Shown: in pieces, positions 7,881 to 19,100 of the stretch
Position numbering within the stretch: position 1 is the stretch's first letter
How the letters are laid out: every line of letters begins with the position of its first letter
Assembly (NCBI RefSeq): GCF_003712195.1
Contig: NZ_RDSD01000003.1
Coordinates: forward strand, 239,752-303,751
DNA from: Proteiniphilum sp. X52
Lineage (GTDB): Bacteria > Bacteroidota > Bacteroidia > Bacteroidales > Dysgonomonadaceae
Reading direction: 5' to 3'
Length of the DNA stretch: 64,000 nt
The notes under the pieces: generated by a model
Database searches by the model: none
What the model was told of the DNA's origin: nothing
Seen by the model: only the letters and a program-made list of their open reading frames with translations
Program-made: the position numbers and the translations under genes

Positions 7881-9158
7881 TTAAACTTGCTTTATCTCCT
7901 CTTCCGGGTAAGTCAGTTCATGCTTTGGTTTCACGAAGGCCAGCATCAGCGCGACCGCCGCGAGCACCACGATGGATAGTTTGCTAAAGTCGGCTCCCAG
8001 ATTGCCGGCATCGGTGGAGCTTCCTAGCATCAGCGTTACCGTATATCCCGCGAAGACCCCCATCATGTTCATGACACCGTAAGCCGTGGCTCTATACCGT
8101 TGGGGGATGATCTGGCAGAGTATCGGCATGTTATTCGTGTCGAACATGCCGAAGCCAATTCCGAAAAGCATGGCGGCGCCTATAAGTCCCGCGTGCGTGT
8201 GTCCGTACCCCAGTAAAATAAGGGATGGTATGGTGAGGCTCAGCCCGATAACGCTGGTATATATCCTTCCCCTGATATTCTTTTGCACCCATCGGTCGGA
8301 CATCGGTCCGCCAATCAATACACCGATAAAGGACGCGATGGCGATGGAGATGGTGGCCATAGGCCCCGCTTTGGCCATCTCAATCCCCAGATTTTCGGCG
8401 AAAAGGGTAGGGAGCCAGTTTTTGGTTGCCCATCCCGGGAAGCTGGGTGCCATAAAGTAGAAGAGCAATATCCAGAAGGAGAGCGTGCCGAGCACCACAC
8501 CGAATGAGTTGGACAAGGAGTCTTTTTTGATGCCCGAGTTGTCCGGCTTGGGGTTCAGCTTTGCGGTTCTGGTACCGGCATGTCCCTCTTTGTCATGCAG
8601 CAGGAATATCAGTACCAGGGCGTAGAGGATACCGATAATGCCAAACCAGTGGAAAACAGTGTGCCACGAGTAGTTGGCCGCAATGGTCGCCCCGAATCCG
8701 CCGAGCGCTTGTCCCGCGTAGAGTCCCGACATGTGAATCCCGATAGCCAGCGACCGGGTTTTGGAACTGTGGAAGTCGGCGATCATGGCCAGGCCGGTGG
8801 GCAGGTATAACGCTTCACTTACCCCCATCAACGCCCGTAACCAATACACCTGTTGGAATGTTTGTGCATGTCCGAGTGAATAGGTCACTGCCGACCAGAC
8901 AAACAGGCTCCCCACAATGAGCCACTTGCGATTTATCCGGTCGGCAATCATTCCCGCTACCGGGCTCATTAATCCGTAAATCAACAGGAAAATACCCATT
9001 ACGCGACCAAAATTCTCCGCGATAGCCAGCTCTTTGATGTCCAACTGCATCGATGATTGCATGGTGGAGAGCATCTGCCGGTCAAGATAATTAAGCAATG
9101 CCACCATCCAAAGCAGCCCCACGACTACCCAGGGATAATATTTTTTATTTTTCATCAT
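7881..9158 (-). CDS. nanT: MFS transporter, probable sialic acid importer
   Basis: A 425-residue inner-membrane protein with about twelve hydrophobic segments. It has major facilitator signatures: LLNYLDRQMLST in the first helix and GMIADRINRKWL in the loop between helices two and three, as in the anion:cation symporter and NanT branch. A short charged central loop (KLNPKPDNSG region) separates the halves. Bacteroides fragilis takes up Neu5Ac with an MFS protein encoded in the same kind of cluster. The location between nanM and nanA makes Neu5Ac the best substrate guess; specificity is inferred from context. Confidence 0.82.
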   Translation of the reverse strand: MMKNKKYYPWVVVGLLWMVALLNYLDRQMLSTMQSSMQLDIKELAIAENFGRVMGIFLLIYGLMSPVAGMIADRINRKWLIVGSLFVWSAVTYSLGHAQTFQQVYWLRALMGVSEALYLPTGLAMIADFHSSKTRSLAIGIHMSGLYAGQALGGFGATIAANYSWHTVFHWFGIIGILYALVLIFLLHDKEGHAGTRTAKLNPKPDNSGIKKDSLSNSFGVVLGTLSFWILLFYFMAPSFPGWATKNWLPTLFAENLGIEMAKAGPMATISIAIASFIGVLIGGPMSDRWVQKNIRGRIYTSVIGLSLTIPSLILLGYGHTHAGLIGAAMLFGIGFGMFDTNNMPILCQIIPQRYRATAYGVMNMMGVFAGYTVTLMLGSSTDAGNLGADFSKLSIVVLAAVALMLAFVKPKHELTYPEEEIKQV

Positions 9159-9184
9159 TTATTTATTCTAATGTTTAGTGTCCT

Positions 9185-10399
9185 TTATGGGAGATCGATC
9201 TGTTGTATTTCGCCTTTCCATGTTTCCGATGAGCGGACACCCGGCTTCAGTTCCCCCTGCACCGCATAAAAGATATTGCCGTCCGATACCAGTGTAGCCC
9301 CTGCACGGGCCGCATTGGGAGTGACATCGATAGTTTCCCACCTGTTTGTCCTTATATCGTAGATCCGGCATTCGGGATTGAACCTGTAATATTCAACCGG
9401 TTGGGTCATATAGTTTTTGGAAAACTCCAGATAGAGGCGGCTTTTTTCTTCTGCCGACGTGTGGGTATCGTTTCCGATGGCATATTGCCTGGTAATGGCG
9501 TCGAGGAATATATTGTAATTCACACCGCCCAGGCAGAGGATATATCCGTTATCCAACGGCATGGCTGTTGCTCCGCCCAGCGAGAACGGTTTCCCCGTTT
9601 CGGCATCGATTTGTTCGCCGACGGTTTCCCACGATCGGGCGGCCACATCATACCGTAGTACATCGGTTGCCATTGCCGGTTTGCTATCGGCATTCCCTCC
9701 AAAGAAACCGCCCAACAGGTATACATAATGCTTTCCGTCTTTTTCCATGGCGGCCATCACCGGCTGCACACGAGGTATTCCCGGAAAATCGGGAAGCGCT
9801 CTCCATGCAGAATCGTTTTTTGCATGGATGCAATAAAAAGCATTCGATGGTTTTCCGTTCACGTTTCCTCCACCCACAAAAACCATGTCGTCAATGGCAC
9901 ATCCGGCAAGATTATCCATGGTTGCGGGAAGCGGGGTGAATGGTTTCAATTCAACATGTTTGCGTTCTGACAGGGATACCTTGTAGCAGGATGCCAGCGA
10001 TTCCGCGGCAGTGTTGCCGCCGATCCATAAGGCGCCATCTGAAACGGGTACCGAAACACCGTAAGCTGAAAGTCGGGGCAGGTGTCCGGCGATTTTCCAC
10101 GAGTTCCCGGAGGAGTCAAACAGCATTATCTCATCGTAAAACGTTTTTGATCCGCCCTCAAATCCCGGTTTTCCGGGGAAATTAGCTCCTCCCGCGACTA
10201 CTAAATTTCCGTCGATAAGTGCGGCATAAGCGGCGGAGACTCCTTTTTGCAAGTTTCCACCCAATCCTTCAACAGGTAATGGTGTCCAGTTTATCTTCAT
10301 TTTTTTATCCTTTTCATTGTGGCACGAAATCATGCTCCCGACCAATAGCACCAGCAACATCGATTTCAGTGCGCATATTACTCGACCATTCATTTTCAA
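9185..10399 (-). CDS. nanM: N-acetylneuraminate epimerase (mutarotase), lipoprotein
   Basis: A 404-residue kelch-type beta-propeller that speeds conversion of alpha-Neu5Ac, the form released by sialidase, to the beta form used for uptake. Residues 1-26 form a lipoprotein signal (LVLLVGSMISC). Kelch blades show repeated motifs such as LVVAGGANFPG, LWIGGNTA, MVFVGGGNVNG, VYLLGGFFGG and ILCLGGVNYN. E. coli NanM is a little shorter and periplasmic without the lipid anchor. The gene lies 26 bases upstream of nanT and one base after the GH20 stop, which suggests one message. Confidence 0.92.
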   Translation of the reverse strand: MKMNGRVICALKSMLLVLLVGSMISCHNEKDKKMKINWTPLPVEGLGGNLQKGVSAAYAALIDGNLVVAGGANFPGKPGFEGGSKTFYDEIMLFDSSGNSWKIAGHLPRLSAYGVSVPVSDGALWIGGNTAAESLASCYKVSLSERKHVELKPFTPLPATMDNLAGCAIDDMVFVGGGNVNGKPSNAFYCIHAKNDSAWRALPDFPGIPRVQPVMAAMEKDGKHYVYLLGGFFGGNADSKPAMATDVLRYDVAARSWETVGEQIDAETGKPFSLGGATAMPLDNGYILCLGGVNYNIFLDAITRQYAIGNDTHTSAEEKSRLYLEFSKNYMTQPVEYYRFNPECRIYDIRTNRWETIDVTPNAARAGATLVSDGNIFYAVQGELKPGVRSSETWKGEIQQIDLP

Positions 10400-10400
10400 T

Positions 10401-12368
10401 TCATTTTATTTTTTCCGGACTATAGATCAATCCGTCCACCGCTTTCTGTCCGTCAGGTGTCACAAAAACGCAGCTGAACATCCATTTGACCAAGCGCACT
10501 TCGGGTTGTGAGAATTTACCGACGGGCAGTTTCAGGAGTACTTTGTTCCACCCTTTGTCCAGATGTACACCGATGGGCGGACGGGCTGTCAGGTTTTCAT
10601 TACCGAGAACGATTTCGTTTGATCTTTCAGCATGCGTTGCCGTCCAGACAGGTGGTGGGATCTCGGTGTCGTTCAACCATGCGCGGCTACCCCTATAATC
10701 CCATCTTCCGGCTGGCGGGGGTAAATCGGGCTCGGAGCGGCTGTAGTTCTGAAATTCGAGCCACAGGCCTACATCTTGCGCTTCCGGTGAATAAACCCAT
10801 GTGTAAGCATACGCCGTGTGGTTTTCCCGCGGATCATCGAAGAATGCGGGAACAAGGGTTCCCCACACATGACGTAAATAAATCCCCGCCCCGACAGCGG
10901 GACGGACATTGTATGTTCTGCCATTGTAAAGATAACTGTTTTCAAACGATTTTTCCGGAGGAAACGAAGCGGATAAATCGCCCTCATTCGGAAACGCATC
11001 GGTAATATGCCATTTCACGTTGGTCTGTTTTACATAGGGGAAAGGCTCATTCTGAAACACATTTTCCTTGTGGCGGAGCATCCGCCGCTCGAAATCCGCG
11101 AATGATTTGAAGACCTCATCATTCTCATCGGCGGGGAGAATTACGCCGTTCCGGTCAAAATATTCCGAACCGCCCCCCAGCCATGTGCGTTCGGCAAACG
11201 CAAGCATGGAAGGATAGAAATTGTTTTGTAGAAGAATATCTGTTTCGTCGGGTAAAAGGCGGTCGTTCCATACGGCGATAATTCCGCCGGCAATGTCATC
11301 GCTCCCCTGTTCTGCATCGGCAATGCGGCTGTTGTATAGCGCTACGATGTCGCCGAACGCATCGAAGTGGTTGATGTAGTGGAACCGGGAGTCGATGGCG
11401 GGAATGCCCGGTTGGGCTTTGCCGCGGTAACTCCACAACTGCGTCATATCTATTTCACCCGGTTTATAGTTCCACCCGGGATTCCATGAAATCACCCTTT
11501 TACCTAAAGACCGGATGTGTGATACCATTTCAGGAACAAAGCCCGGATGGGTAAATTGCACTTCGTCGGTGCCAATATGTATGTATGGTATATCCGGGAA
11601 AACTTCGGTACAGATTTCGCTCATCAGGTTTTTCAGGATTTCCATCCCTTTTTTCGATTGCATATCCACGCCCATGGCGCGGACAAAGGCGGCGCTATGG
11701 CCGGGCATATCGATTTCGGGGATGAGCAGCATATTATGTTGTAAGCACCAGTGGGCAATCTCCCGGGCTTCTTCGATGGTGTAATACTGCCCCGGCAGGC
11801 GCTCAAAGTTGGCACTGTCGGTCAGCTGCGGGTACTTTTTGCTCTCCAGCCGCCATCCCTGATTCTCTGTCAGGTGCCAATGGAATACGTTGATCTTGTA
11901 TTGGGAAAGCAGTGCAATCTGTTTTTTGAGTTCTTCTGCCGGGATGAAACTACGGCCTACGTCATGCATGAAACCACGGATACGGAAGGCGGGATAATCC
12001 ACTATCCGGCAGACAGGAAGATAGAATTCACCTTTTTTATCCTGTGTGATCAATTGCCGGAGAGTTTGTTTTGCCCAATACATGCCTTTTTGGGTAACGG
12101 CTTCGATAAGGATGCTATCTCTCGTGACAGTCAGTCGGTATGCTTCCTCAGCGTTAATACTTGCCTCGGGAATTTCATCTATGATCCTTTCGGTGATTAC
12201 TGATTCATCGATCGATCCGGAAAGGATCGGATGTTTCCCCGCGCCGGTAACCGTCACCTGTTGAGGCATGGGAAGCAGGTTCATCTCCTTTGGCCCCTTT
12301 TCCGGAGAACAGGAGCACAGGATCGCCAGAAACAGGAATAGGACATATCTTTGGTATATTGTTGTCAT
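10401..12368 (-). CDS. Beta-N-acetylhexosaminidase (GH20), lipoprotein
   Basis: A GH20 enzyme that removes terminal GlcNAc or GalNAc exposed after desialylation. The start chosen (12368) gives MTTIYQRYVLFLFLAILCSC, a lipoprotein signal; the ATG at 12416 would bury it. A GH20b-like domain (LLPMPQQVTV) comes first. The TIM barrel follows with RGFMHDVGRSFI, NVFHWHLTENQGWRLE and the catalytic Asp-Glu pair in IHIGTDEV near residues 268-269, where the Asp orients the substrate N-acetyl group. The last ~180 residues form an additional beta-rich domain that may bind sugar. It lies between the sialate esterase and nanM. Regulation should follow the operon. Confidence 0.93.
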   Translation of the reverse strand: MTTIYQRYVLFLFLAILCSCSPEKGPKEMNLLPMPQQVTVTGAGKHPILSGSIDESVITERIIDEIPEASINAEEAYRLTVTRDSILIEAVTQKGMYWAKQTLRQLITQDKKGEFYLPVCRIVDYPAFRIRGFMHDVGRSFIPAEELKKQIALLSQYKINVFHWHLTENQGWRLESKKYPQLTDSANFERLPGQYYTIEEAREIAHWCLQHNMLLIPEIDMPGHSAAFVRAMGVDMQSKKGMEILKNLMSEICTEVFPDIPYIHIGTDEVQFTHPGFVPEMVSHIRSLGKRVISWNPGWNYKPGEIDMTQLWSYRGKAQPGIPAIDSRFHYINHFDAFGDIVALYNSRIADAEQGSDDIAGGIIAVWNDRLLPDETDILLQNNFYPSMLAFAERTWLGGGSEYFDRNGVILPADENDEVFKSFADFERRMLRHKENVFQNEPFPYVKQTNVKWHITDAFPNEGDLSASFPPEKSFENSYLYNGRTYNVRPAVGAGIYLRHVWGTLVPAFFDDPRENHTAYAYTWVYSPEAQDVGLWLEFQNYSRSEPDLPPPAGRWDYRGSRAWLNDTEIPPPVWTATHAERSNEIVLGNENLTARPPIGVHLDKGWNKVLLKLPVGKFSQPEVRLVKWMFSCVFVTPDGQKAVDGLIYSPEKIK

Positions 12369-12428
12369 ATGACTAAAATATTTATTTTCAATGGTGTCAT
12401 ATGGAACTGTAAACATGTCGGTTTCATA

Positions 12429-14522
12429 TTACTTCTGTTTATTGGATCGTTGTTCGGTAGTGAAGGTTGACGCTGGCAGGCCTTCACCGTTAATTAAGTT
12501 GCCATCGGAATAGGAAGACCATCCGTACCGGATAAACCGGGGGTTATTCACTTCCGGTGAACTGACCTTGATTTTGTTGTCTTCGATTTCGGCAGTGGCC
12601 GGATAGAAGAGCCCCGGGTATTCTGCTAATTCGAACGCGCGGAGCGATTTGCCGTCAGATGTCTGTAGTTGCTCGCCAAAATCAAATGACACGTAAACCG
12701 TTCCTTCCTTGAATTCTGCTTCCCGGAAGAGAGGTCCCGAGGGAACCATCTCTTTCATACCGTAGGTGTGGTGCAGTGCCAGCCGGGCTAATCGTTCCCC
12801 AACCTGTTTTTTCTTCCGCGGATGTACGTCGGTGCTGTCACCCAGGTCAGACGAAACTGCCATTCCCATGTTTGGTACTTCTGACAGCAAACGGCGCTGG
12901 CTATCCCTGAAGTAGCCCCATGTCTCTCTTCCCATGGCCATACTTGAGAGTTGCACGTAGTAAAAGGGCAGATTGAGATTCCACGCTTTTCTCCAACTTT
13001 CCACAAGGGTGGGGAATATTACTTCGTGCAACTCCACGTTCTGTTCGTTCGATTCGCCCTGGTACCATATCACTCCGGCGATGGGAAACTGAGTGATACC
13101 CTGGATACCGGCTTCATACAGGTAGGCGGGGTGGTAGGGATGCCGCTGTGAAGAGTTGTCCGCTAACTCCGTATTTTTTGTGGCCCGCTCCCGGCACCAT
13201 GCGTGGATGTAGTCGTTGTTGTTCCAATCTGGAAACATGCCCACCAGACGGGGATGGTGTTCAAGGGTCAGGCGGTCGATCCACGCCTCTGCCGGTGATC
13301 CGCCCACGGCATTGAGTATCAGTCCTACAGGTACGCCTGTCTCGGTGTGGATGCTTTTTCCGAAATGGTAAGCTATGGCTGAAAAGTCAGCGGCGGACCC
13401 GGGTGTGCACCGTTGCCATCCTGTCTGCCGGAAATAGTGAAGGTTATTGATCTCCTGCAGCACCTCTTTGTCCCAGGCAATGTCGTTGGTGTAGGCTATC
13501 GGCTGCATATTCAGCAACCGGATTTCCGGGTAATTCGCCGTGGGGATATCCTCGTCGGCCGTGGCGGCGTGGCGTAATTTGAATTCCATGTTGGACTGTC
13601 CCGAGCAGAGCCAGACATCACCTATCAGGATATCCTGTAGTTCTATTTTTTTATTTTCATTTTTAATGGTGATACTGTAGGGGCCTCCTGCCTCCATGGC
13701 AGGAAACCAGACTTCCCATTTGCCGGAGCCGTGGGTCTGTGTTGATCTCTCTATTCCGTCTAATACGACGGTAGTTTCGGTATTGGCGTTCGCGGTTCCC
13801 CACAAACGGATGGGTTGGTGGCGTTGTAGCACCATCCCACTGCTGAAAATCGGAGCTATCTCTACCTTCCCGTATTGGCCGGTGATGGCGCCATACACTG
13901 TTTCCGCAATAATCGCGGCTCCCGCCCCTGTAGGATGTAATGCATCAGGAAAGAGGTCGGGCCGGCGGTGAAGCGGGGTATGCAGATCGATCAGTTCCAC
14001 ATTATTTACTTCGGCGGCGGTCTTGATGGCATCTTGAATCTGCCAGAACCAGTCACGGGTGCTCGATGTAAAACGGCGGTGGCCGGTAAAGATAGGAGTC
14101 ATCCGGCAGATTTTTATTTCTGTATCCGGATTTAGATGCCGGAATGTGTCGATCAGGTGTGAGTAATCACGCGTGAACTCATCGCGGAATCGTGGCCAGT
14201 TACGCGGATCGGTATCGTTCAATCCTAAGTGGACGATAACAATGTCGGGTTCAAAATCCAGTGCCGCTTTATACTCCGGCAGCGTGTTATAGGGACGATG
14301 CCCTTTTCTGAGCAAGGTGGCCCCACTATGTCCAAAATTTTTCACGAGGTACTTCTCACCCAGCATCGCTTGTAGTTGCGCAGGATATTTTTCGTCCTGA
14401 TTTTCGATACCCGCCCCGAAAGTCACCGAATTGCCCACGCAAGCTACCCTGACAGGCGTGTCCGGAAGTAGGGGCAAGCAAACAAGGAGGGTGGCGGAAA
14501 GGATGGCAATAATTCGTTTCAT
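12429..14522 (-). CDS. Two-domain sialate O-acetylesterase (SGNH + SIAE)
   Basis: This protein joins two esterase modules and should remove O-acetyl groups that block sialidase. The start at 14522 (MKRIIAILSATLLVCLPLL) gives a signal peptide; the ATG at 14567 adds an unlikely 15-residue tail. The first module is SGNH/GDSL-like: VACVGNSVTFG at residues 26-36 with the nucleophile Ser, and HLGLNDTDPRNW. The second module is sialate O-acetylesterase-like: LIGDVWLCSGQSNMEFKL near residue 300, IWYQGESNEQN and a late DSTDVHPRKK with the usual Asp and His. Bacteroides EstA-type esterases have the same architecture. It is located between the SusD and GH20 genes. Confidence 0.9.
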   Translation of the reverse strand: MKRIIAILSATLLVCLPLLPDTPVRVACVGNSVTFGAGIENQDEKYPAQLQAMLGEKYLVKNFGHSGATLLRKGHRPYNTLPEYKAALDFEPDIVIVHLGLNDTDPRNWPRFRDEFTRDYSHLIDTFRHLNPDTEIKICRMTPIFTGHRRFTSSTRDWFWQIQDAIKTAAEVNNVELIDLHTPLHRRPDLFPDALHPTGAGAAIIAETVYGAITGQYGKVEIAPIFSSGMVLQRHQPIRLWGTANANTETTVVLDGIERSTQTHGSGKWEVWFPAMEAGGPYSITIKNENKKIELQDILIGDVWLCSGQSNMEFKLRHAATADEDIPTANYPEIRLLNMQPIAYTNDIAWDKEVLQEINNLHYFRQTGWQRCTPGSAADFSAIAYHFGKSIHTETGVPVGLILNAVGGSPAEAWIDRLTLEHHPRLVGMFPDWNNNDYIHAWCRERATKNTELADNSSQRHPYHPAYLYEAGIQGITQFPIAGVIWYQGESNEQNVELHEVIFPTLVESWRKAWNLNLPFYYVQLSSMAMGRETWGYFRDSQRRLLSEVPNMGMAVSSDLGDSTDVHPRKKKQVGERLARLALHHTYGMKEMVPSGPLFREAEFKEGTVYVSFDFGEQLQTSDGKSLRAFELAEYPGLFYPATAEIEDNKIKVSSPEVNNPRFIRYGWSSYSDGNLINGEGLPASTFTTEQRSNKQK

Positions 14523-14612
14523 TTCGGGTTGATTTTTAAAACCAAAGATAGTCCTTATCGTTGCCAATAAGTCTATCTTTGGTTTAAATAGTAGAGTAGT
14601 ATGCTCTGACGA

Positions 14613-16172
14613 TTAATATCCCGGGGTCTGTACCAGGGCGGGGTTATCCGTGAGTGCACCCTCGTTGATCGGCCATAATAATCGGCTCGGATCAGCTGAA
14701 GAGTATTTTGTAACATATTCAACTCCTGCCAAACGAAGATCGTACCAACGTTTCCCCTCGAACATGAATTCCCGCAATCTTTCTTTTAGAATAGCTTCCA
14801 TGGCGTCATTGTCTTCTCCCACGTAATTGTTGTCGGCATAGAAATCGCCATTATCGTTGGGGTAGGCCAGCGTTGCCCTGTTGGCATCGAAAAAGTCTTT
14901 TCCATATGCCCTTTCGCGTATTTGATTGATCTCTGCTGATGGATCTTCTTCCAAAAATACTTTTGCTTCAGCTAAAAGTAACAGGCAATCTGCATAGCGG
15001 TAAATTGGAAAGTCGTCCAGGAGACTTCGTACAGAACTGCCTTCGAGCAACACTCCTTGAAATTTATAGGCAAAGGGAGCCAGATAGGTAAAAGTGTCGT
15101 CTTCCTCTTTTTTATATACGGCCCTCAGTGATGCTCTTTTCCTGGTGTCACTATCCCTGAATACTTTTTGATATAAGTCGTACCGGGGTTGGAGTCGAAT
15201 CAGGCCATTGAATTGTGCATCGGGTAATTGGGAGAAAGATATGGAATCTTCGTTGTAATATTGTCCAATGTAGACTTGTTGAGGGACAAGGTTCATCCGG
15301 TAACTGTCGTTCCACATATTATATTCATCTCTACCATTATGTATGGTAAAGATAATTTCGGAGTTCTTTTTATTGTCATAAGCAAAAACTCTTTTGAAAT
15401 CGGATTGCAATGTCAGGCCGGATTGTCCTACGGTTTCCAGTGCGTTTTGTGCTGTCCTGTAATCGGAGGCTCCCCCTCCCATCTGATTTCCACTCCAAAG
15501 ATATACTTCGCCTTTGAGCATGAGGGTGGCAGGTTTCGACCAGTACTGTTTTCCAAATTTGTACGACATGTCATTTCCAAAAGCATTTTCAGAAGCCTCT
15601 ATGTCTGCCTTGATTAAATTCATTACATCTTTTGCGTTTGATGCTTCTTTTGCCAGATTTGACAAATCGAGACCCGATCCTTCCGTATAAGCGGTGTGAA
15701 TGATCACGTTGCCCCAGGAGCGTAGTAATTGAAAATAGAGATACGCCCTCATTCCGTATGCCTGTCCCAGATAAAAATTCTTTTCAGCTTCGGTAAGGAT
15801 TCCTGTCTCGGAAGTTTTAGCAATCATCAGGTTGATCTGGTTGATTACCCTGTATATTCCCGCAAAATTAGATACTACGGTATTTTCCCGATTCAGGGTA
15901 TTGTAAGGCAATCTTTCAATCCCCTGTGTGGCTTCACCGCCAAAGGGCTGGTCGCCATAGATGTTTGCACGGGGTTCTCCCAGCAGGAAGAAGTTGTAAC
16001 TCAATTCTCTAAACAATCCGTGCATTCCTGTGTTGAATGCTTCGAATTGTGGTTTGCTCTTCCAGTAGTTTTGGTCCGTTATGGAGCTTACCGGGTCTAT
16101 ATCCAGAAAATTGCATCCAGTGAACGATACCATTAACAAGCAGGATATGATGAACATATTTATTTTTCTCAT
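14613..16172 (-). CDS. SusD/RagB-family glycan-binding lipoprotein (NanU-like)
   Basis: A 519-residue surface lipoprotein. The signal ends MVSFTGC and is followed by NFLDIDPVSSITDQNYWKS, the standard SusD start. TPR-like helices and the C-terminal RxRxxFEGKRWYDLRR-type segment (here ERLREFMFEGKRWYDLRL) are present. SusD proteins cap the SusC channel and bind the glycan; in this island the ligand is expected to be sialic acid or a sialylated oligosaccharide, as shown for NanU in Bacteroides fragilis. It follows SusC by 27 bases, so the two are co-expressed. Confidence 0.93.
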   Translation of the reverse strand: MRKINMFIISCLLMVSFTGCNFLDIDPVSSITDQNYWKSKPQFEAFNTGMHGLFRELSYNFFLLGEPRANIYGDQPFGGEATQGIERLPYNTLNRENTVVSNFAGIYRVINQINLMIAKTSETGILTEAEKNFYLGQAYGMRAYLYFQLLRSWGNVIIHTAYTEGSGLDLSNLAKEASNAKDVMNLIKADIEASENAFGNDMSYKFGKQYWSKPATLMLKGEVYLWSGNQMGGGASDYRTAQNALETVGQSGLTLQSDFKRVFAYDNKKNSEIIFTIHNGRDEYNMWNDSYRMNLVPQQVYIGQYYNEDSISFSQLPDAQFNGLIRLQPRYDLYQKVFRDSDTRKRASLRAVYKKEEDDTFTYLAPFAYKFQGVLLEGSSVRSLLDDFPIYRYADCLLLLAEAKVFLEEDPSAEINQIRERAYGKDFFDANRATLAYPNDNGDFYADNNYVGEDNDAMEAILKERLREFMFEGKRWYDLRLAGVEYVTKYSSADPSRLLWPINEGALTDNPALVQTPGY

Positions 16173-16199
16173 AATATTTGAGTATTTATGATTTGTAAA

Positions 16200-19100
16200 T
16201 CAAAAAGTTAAGGATAATCCCAGTAAAACGGTTCTGGGTGTCGGGTAGCGCCCGTTATCAATACCCCTGCCATAAGTCGTATCGACTGCCGGCTCAGGTG
16301 AAACCCCTGTATATCCGGTGAAGTAATAGAGGTTTTGGCCTGTAACGTATACCGATGCATTGGATATGTCGAAATTGCGAATGGATATTTTTGGGAGGTC
16401 ATAGCTGAGGGTCAATTCGCGAAGTGCCAGATAATCTCCTTTTTCATAGAAACGGGAACTGTTATTATTCGCTGCCGTGTTTGCGTTATTTGAGCGGGTG
16501 ATGTTCTTCTTGCTCAATTGATCGGCATAATAGAATTTTGGCAGATCGGCATTGGGATTGTCTTCGGACCAGGTATTTTTCACCTCTTGAATGATATTGA
16601 ACGAACCCTGGTATTGGCCGAGAGACCGGGCAGCCAGATCGTTATAAATAGTGTGCCCAAGGGCGTAATCGAAGCGCGTGTAAAGCGAAAAATTCTTGTA
16701 AGACAGCGTTGAGGAGAACCCGCCGGTGATATTCGGGAAAATATTACCGATGACACGCCTGTCGTAACCGTCTATAACGTCATTGCCATCACGGTCTTCC
16801 CACAATACATCACCGGGCTCAATGGGCTTCCATCCCTCCCGTCCTTCGTATTCGGCGGCTTTACCCGGGCCATAAAGACTGGCCACATTATCAATCCTAT
16901 TATTGGCATATTGTTTTACATCGTCCCAATCTCTCAGAATGCGTATCTGTTTATAGGCGACAAGATCTCCCAGTTTCCCACCTTCTTGCCTTCCGCCGAT
17001 CCAAGTCAATCCACCTTTGGATTCATCCCAGACCTGATAACCTCCCACGCGGTTAAATTCGTTCCCGTTGTATGGGAGCCTTGTGATTTTATTGGCTACA
17101 GTCGACAGGTTTGCGGTGACATTCCAATTAAACCCGTTTGCACTGCTCAATATGTTGGCCCTCATTTCCATTTCAAAACCATAATTGCGCAATGTCCCCA
17201 TATTGGTCATGATTTCTGTAAATCCTGTATATCCGGGTAGTGCTTGTTTGGTGAGAAGATCTTTCGTGGAGCGGTTGTAATAATCGAGAATGAAGTTGAT
17301 GCGATTATTCAGGAAGCCGATATCGAGGCCCACCTCAAAAGATTGGCTTTGCTCCCAACGCAGTGCGCTGTTTACCAGCAATTTGTTATAGAACGCCGAA
17401 CTTCCGGCATAATTGGAGGCATCTATCTGCTCGTAGGAGCCATATATTTCAAAGTTACCGATTCCGTTCACATTTCCGTTTACTCCATAACTTACCCTTG
17501 GCTTGAAATTAGAGATGAAATTGGAGATTTTCGACTCTCTCCAGAAGTCTTCTTCCATGATATTCCAGCCTGCGGATATGCCGGGGAAGAAACCCCATCG
17601 ATTGTCCTTCAGTCGTGAAATTCCGTCGTAACGCGCCACAAGCGATAAGAGATATTTCATTTCATAGTTATAATTGACTCTGCCGAAGCCCGACATTATC
17701 CTGTATGCCGTCTTATTACTTGTAGTATAGGTCCTGTTCGCACCTGCATTGAGTGTAGGTATATCGTCGGTTGGTGAGTTTTGTGTCTTGGCTTCCAGTT
17801 TAAACTCGTCGTACATGTAAAGCTCTCCTCCCACCATTGCATCGATATTATGCTTCTGTGCGAATGAATTGGTATAGCTTAACGTGGAGCTCAATTGCTT
17901 TTGCACATACTTTTCTATAAGGGCTTCCGCCTGACGTGTATTGTTGGGTTGGCCTGCCGTCTGCGTTTGATACGACTTATTGAATTTTTCACGCTGATAA
18001 TCGTAATGCAACAGCGACCCTTTTGTGTTGAGAACAAGTTTTTCAGGGAGAATATCTATCCTAAACCCCAAATCGTATGTGGTACGCCGTGTGCTGTTTT
18101 CAGAAGTGAGTTTGTCGCGATAATACGCCGGATTTCCGTCGCCTGTGCCGAATCCGGACGCAGGACTTCCGTCCTCAAGCCATGGACTCCATGTAGGTCG
18201 TTGAGAACGGGTACGGTAAAACATTTCGAATGTCCCAATCCATAATTCCGGACGTTGAGACCAAGAATATGTTGTTCCGGCCTGAACATTTAAAAAAGGC
18301 AATATCTGGTAAGTACCAGTCAGGTTTCCGTTATAGCGTTCATATCCTGTTCCGATGATTTGCCCATCCTCGTTATAGTATCCCAGGCTGGCCACAAATG
18401 TTCCTTTTTCGTTTCCTCCGGTTAAACTGAGATAGTGATCCTGTGTGAGCGCGCTGTTGTTGAATACTTCTTTGTCCAATTCACCCGCATGGTCTTTGAA
18501 AAGAATTGTTTTGGATTCATCATACGGATCTTTCATCGACTGCCATCCTTCCTCTAATAGATGTTTTGTGTCAGGACTTAAATATCGTATATCGAAAAGG
18601 TTGTTTCCGACACCGTAGCCTTGTTGAGTGTCTATGCCTGTACGTCCGGTCCGCTTGTATCCGATCCTGTTGTAATAAATATAGTCTTCCGCGTTGAGAA
18701 AGTCATACCCCTTACGGGCAAAATTCACACCTGTTTTGAATTTATAATCGACAGATGTGACACCCTGTTTTCCTCTTTTTGTCTCCACCAGAATAACTCC
18801 ACCGTTTGCGCGTGAACCATAGATGGCCGTAGCAGCAGCGTCTTTCAGTACCTGGATCGATTCGATATCGGAAGTATTGATGTCATTCAAACTATTTCTG
18901 ATAATACCATCGACCACGATGAGGGCACGGCTGTTATCTCCGGTAATCGTTGCGCCACCCCGTAGCGTGATGTCCGGCTCGGAACCCGGCTGCCCTGTTT
19001 TATTTACCACACGAAGACCCGTAACCGTTCCTTGTAATGATTGTCCTGCATTGCTGAAGGCTGCATTCTCCAATACGGCGTTATCTACTTTTGAAATGGC

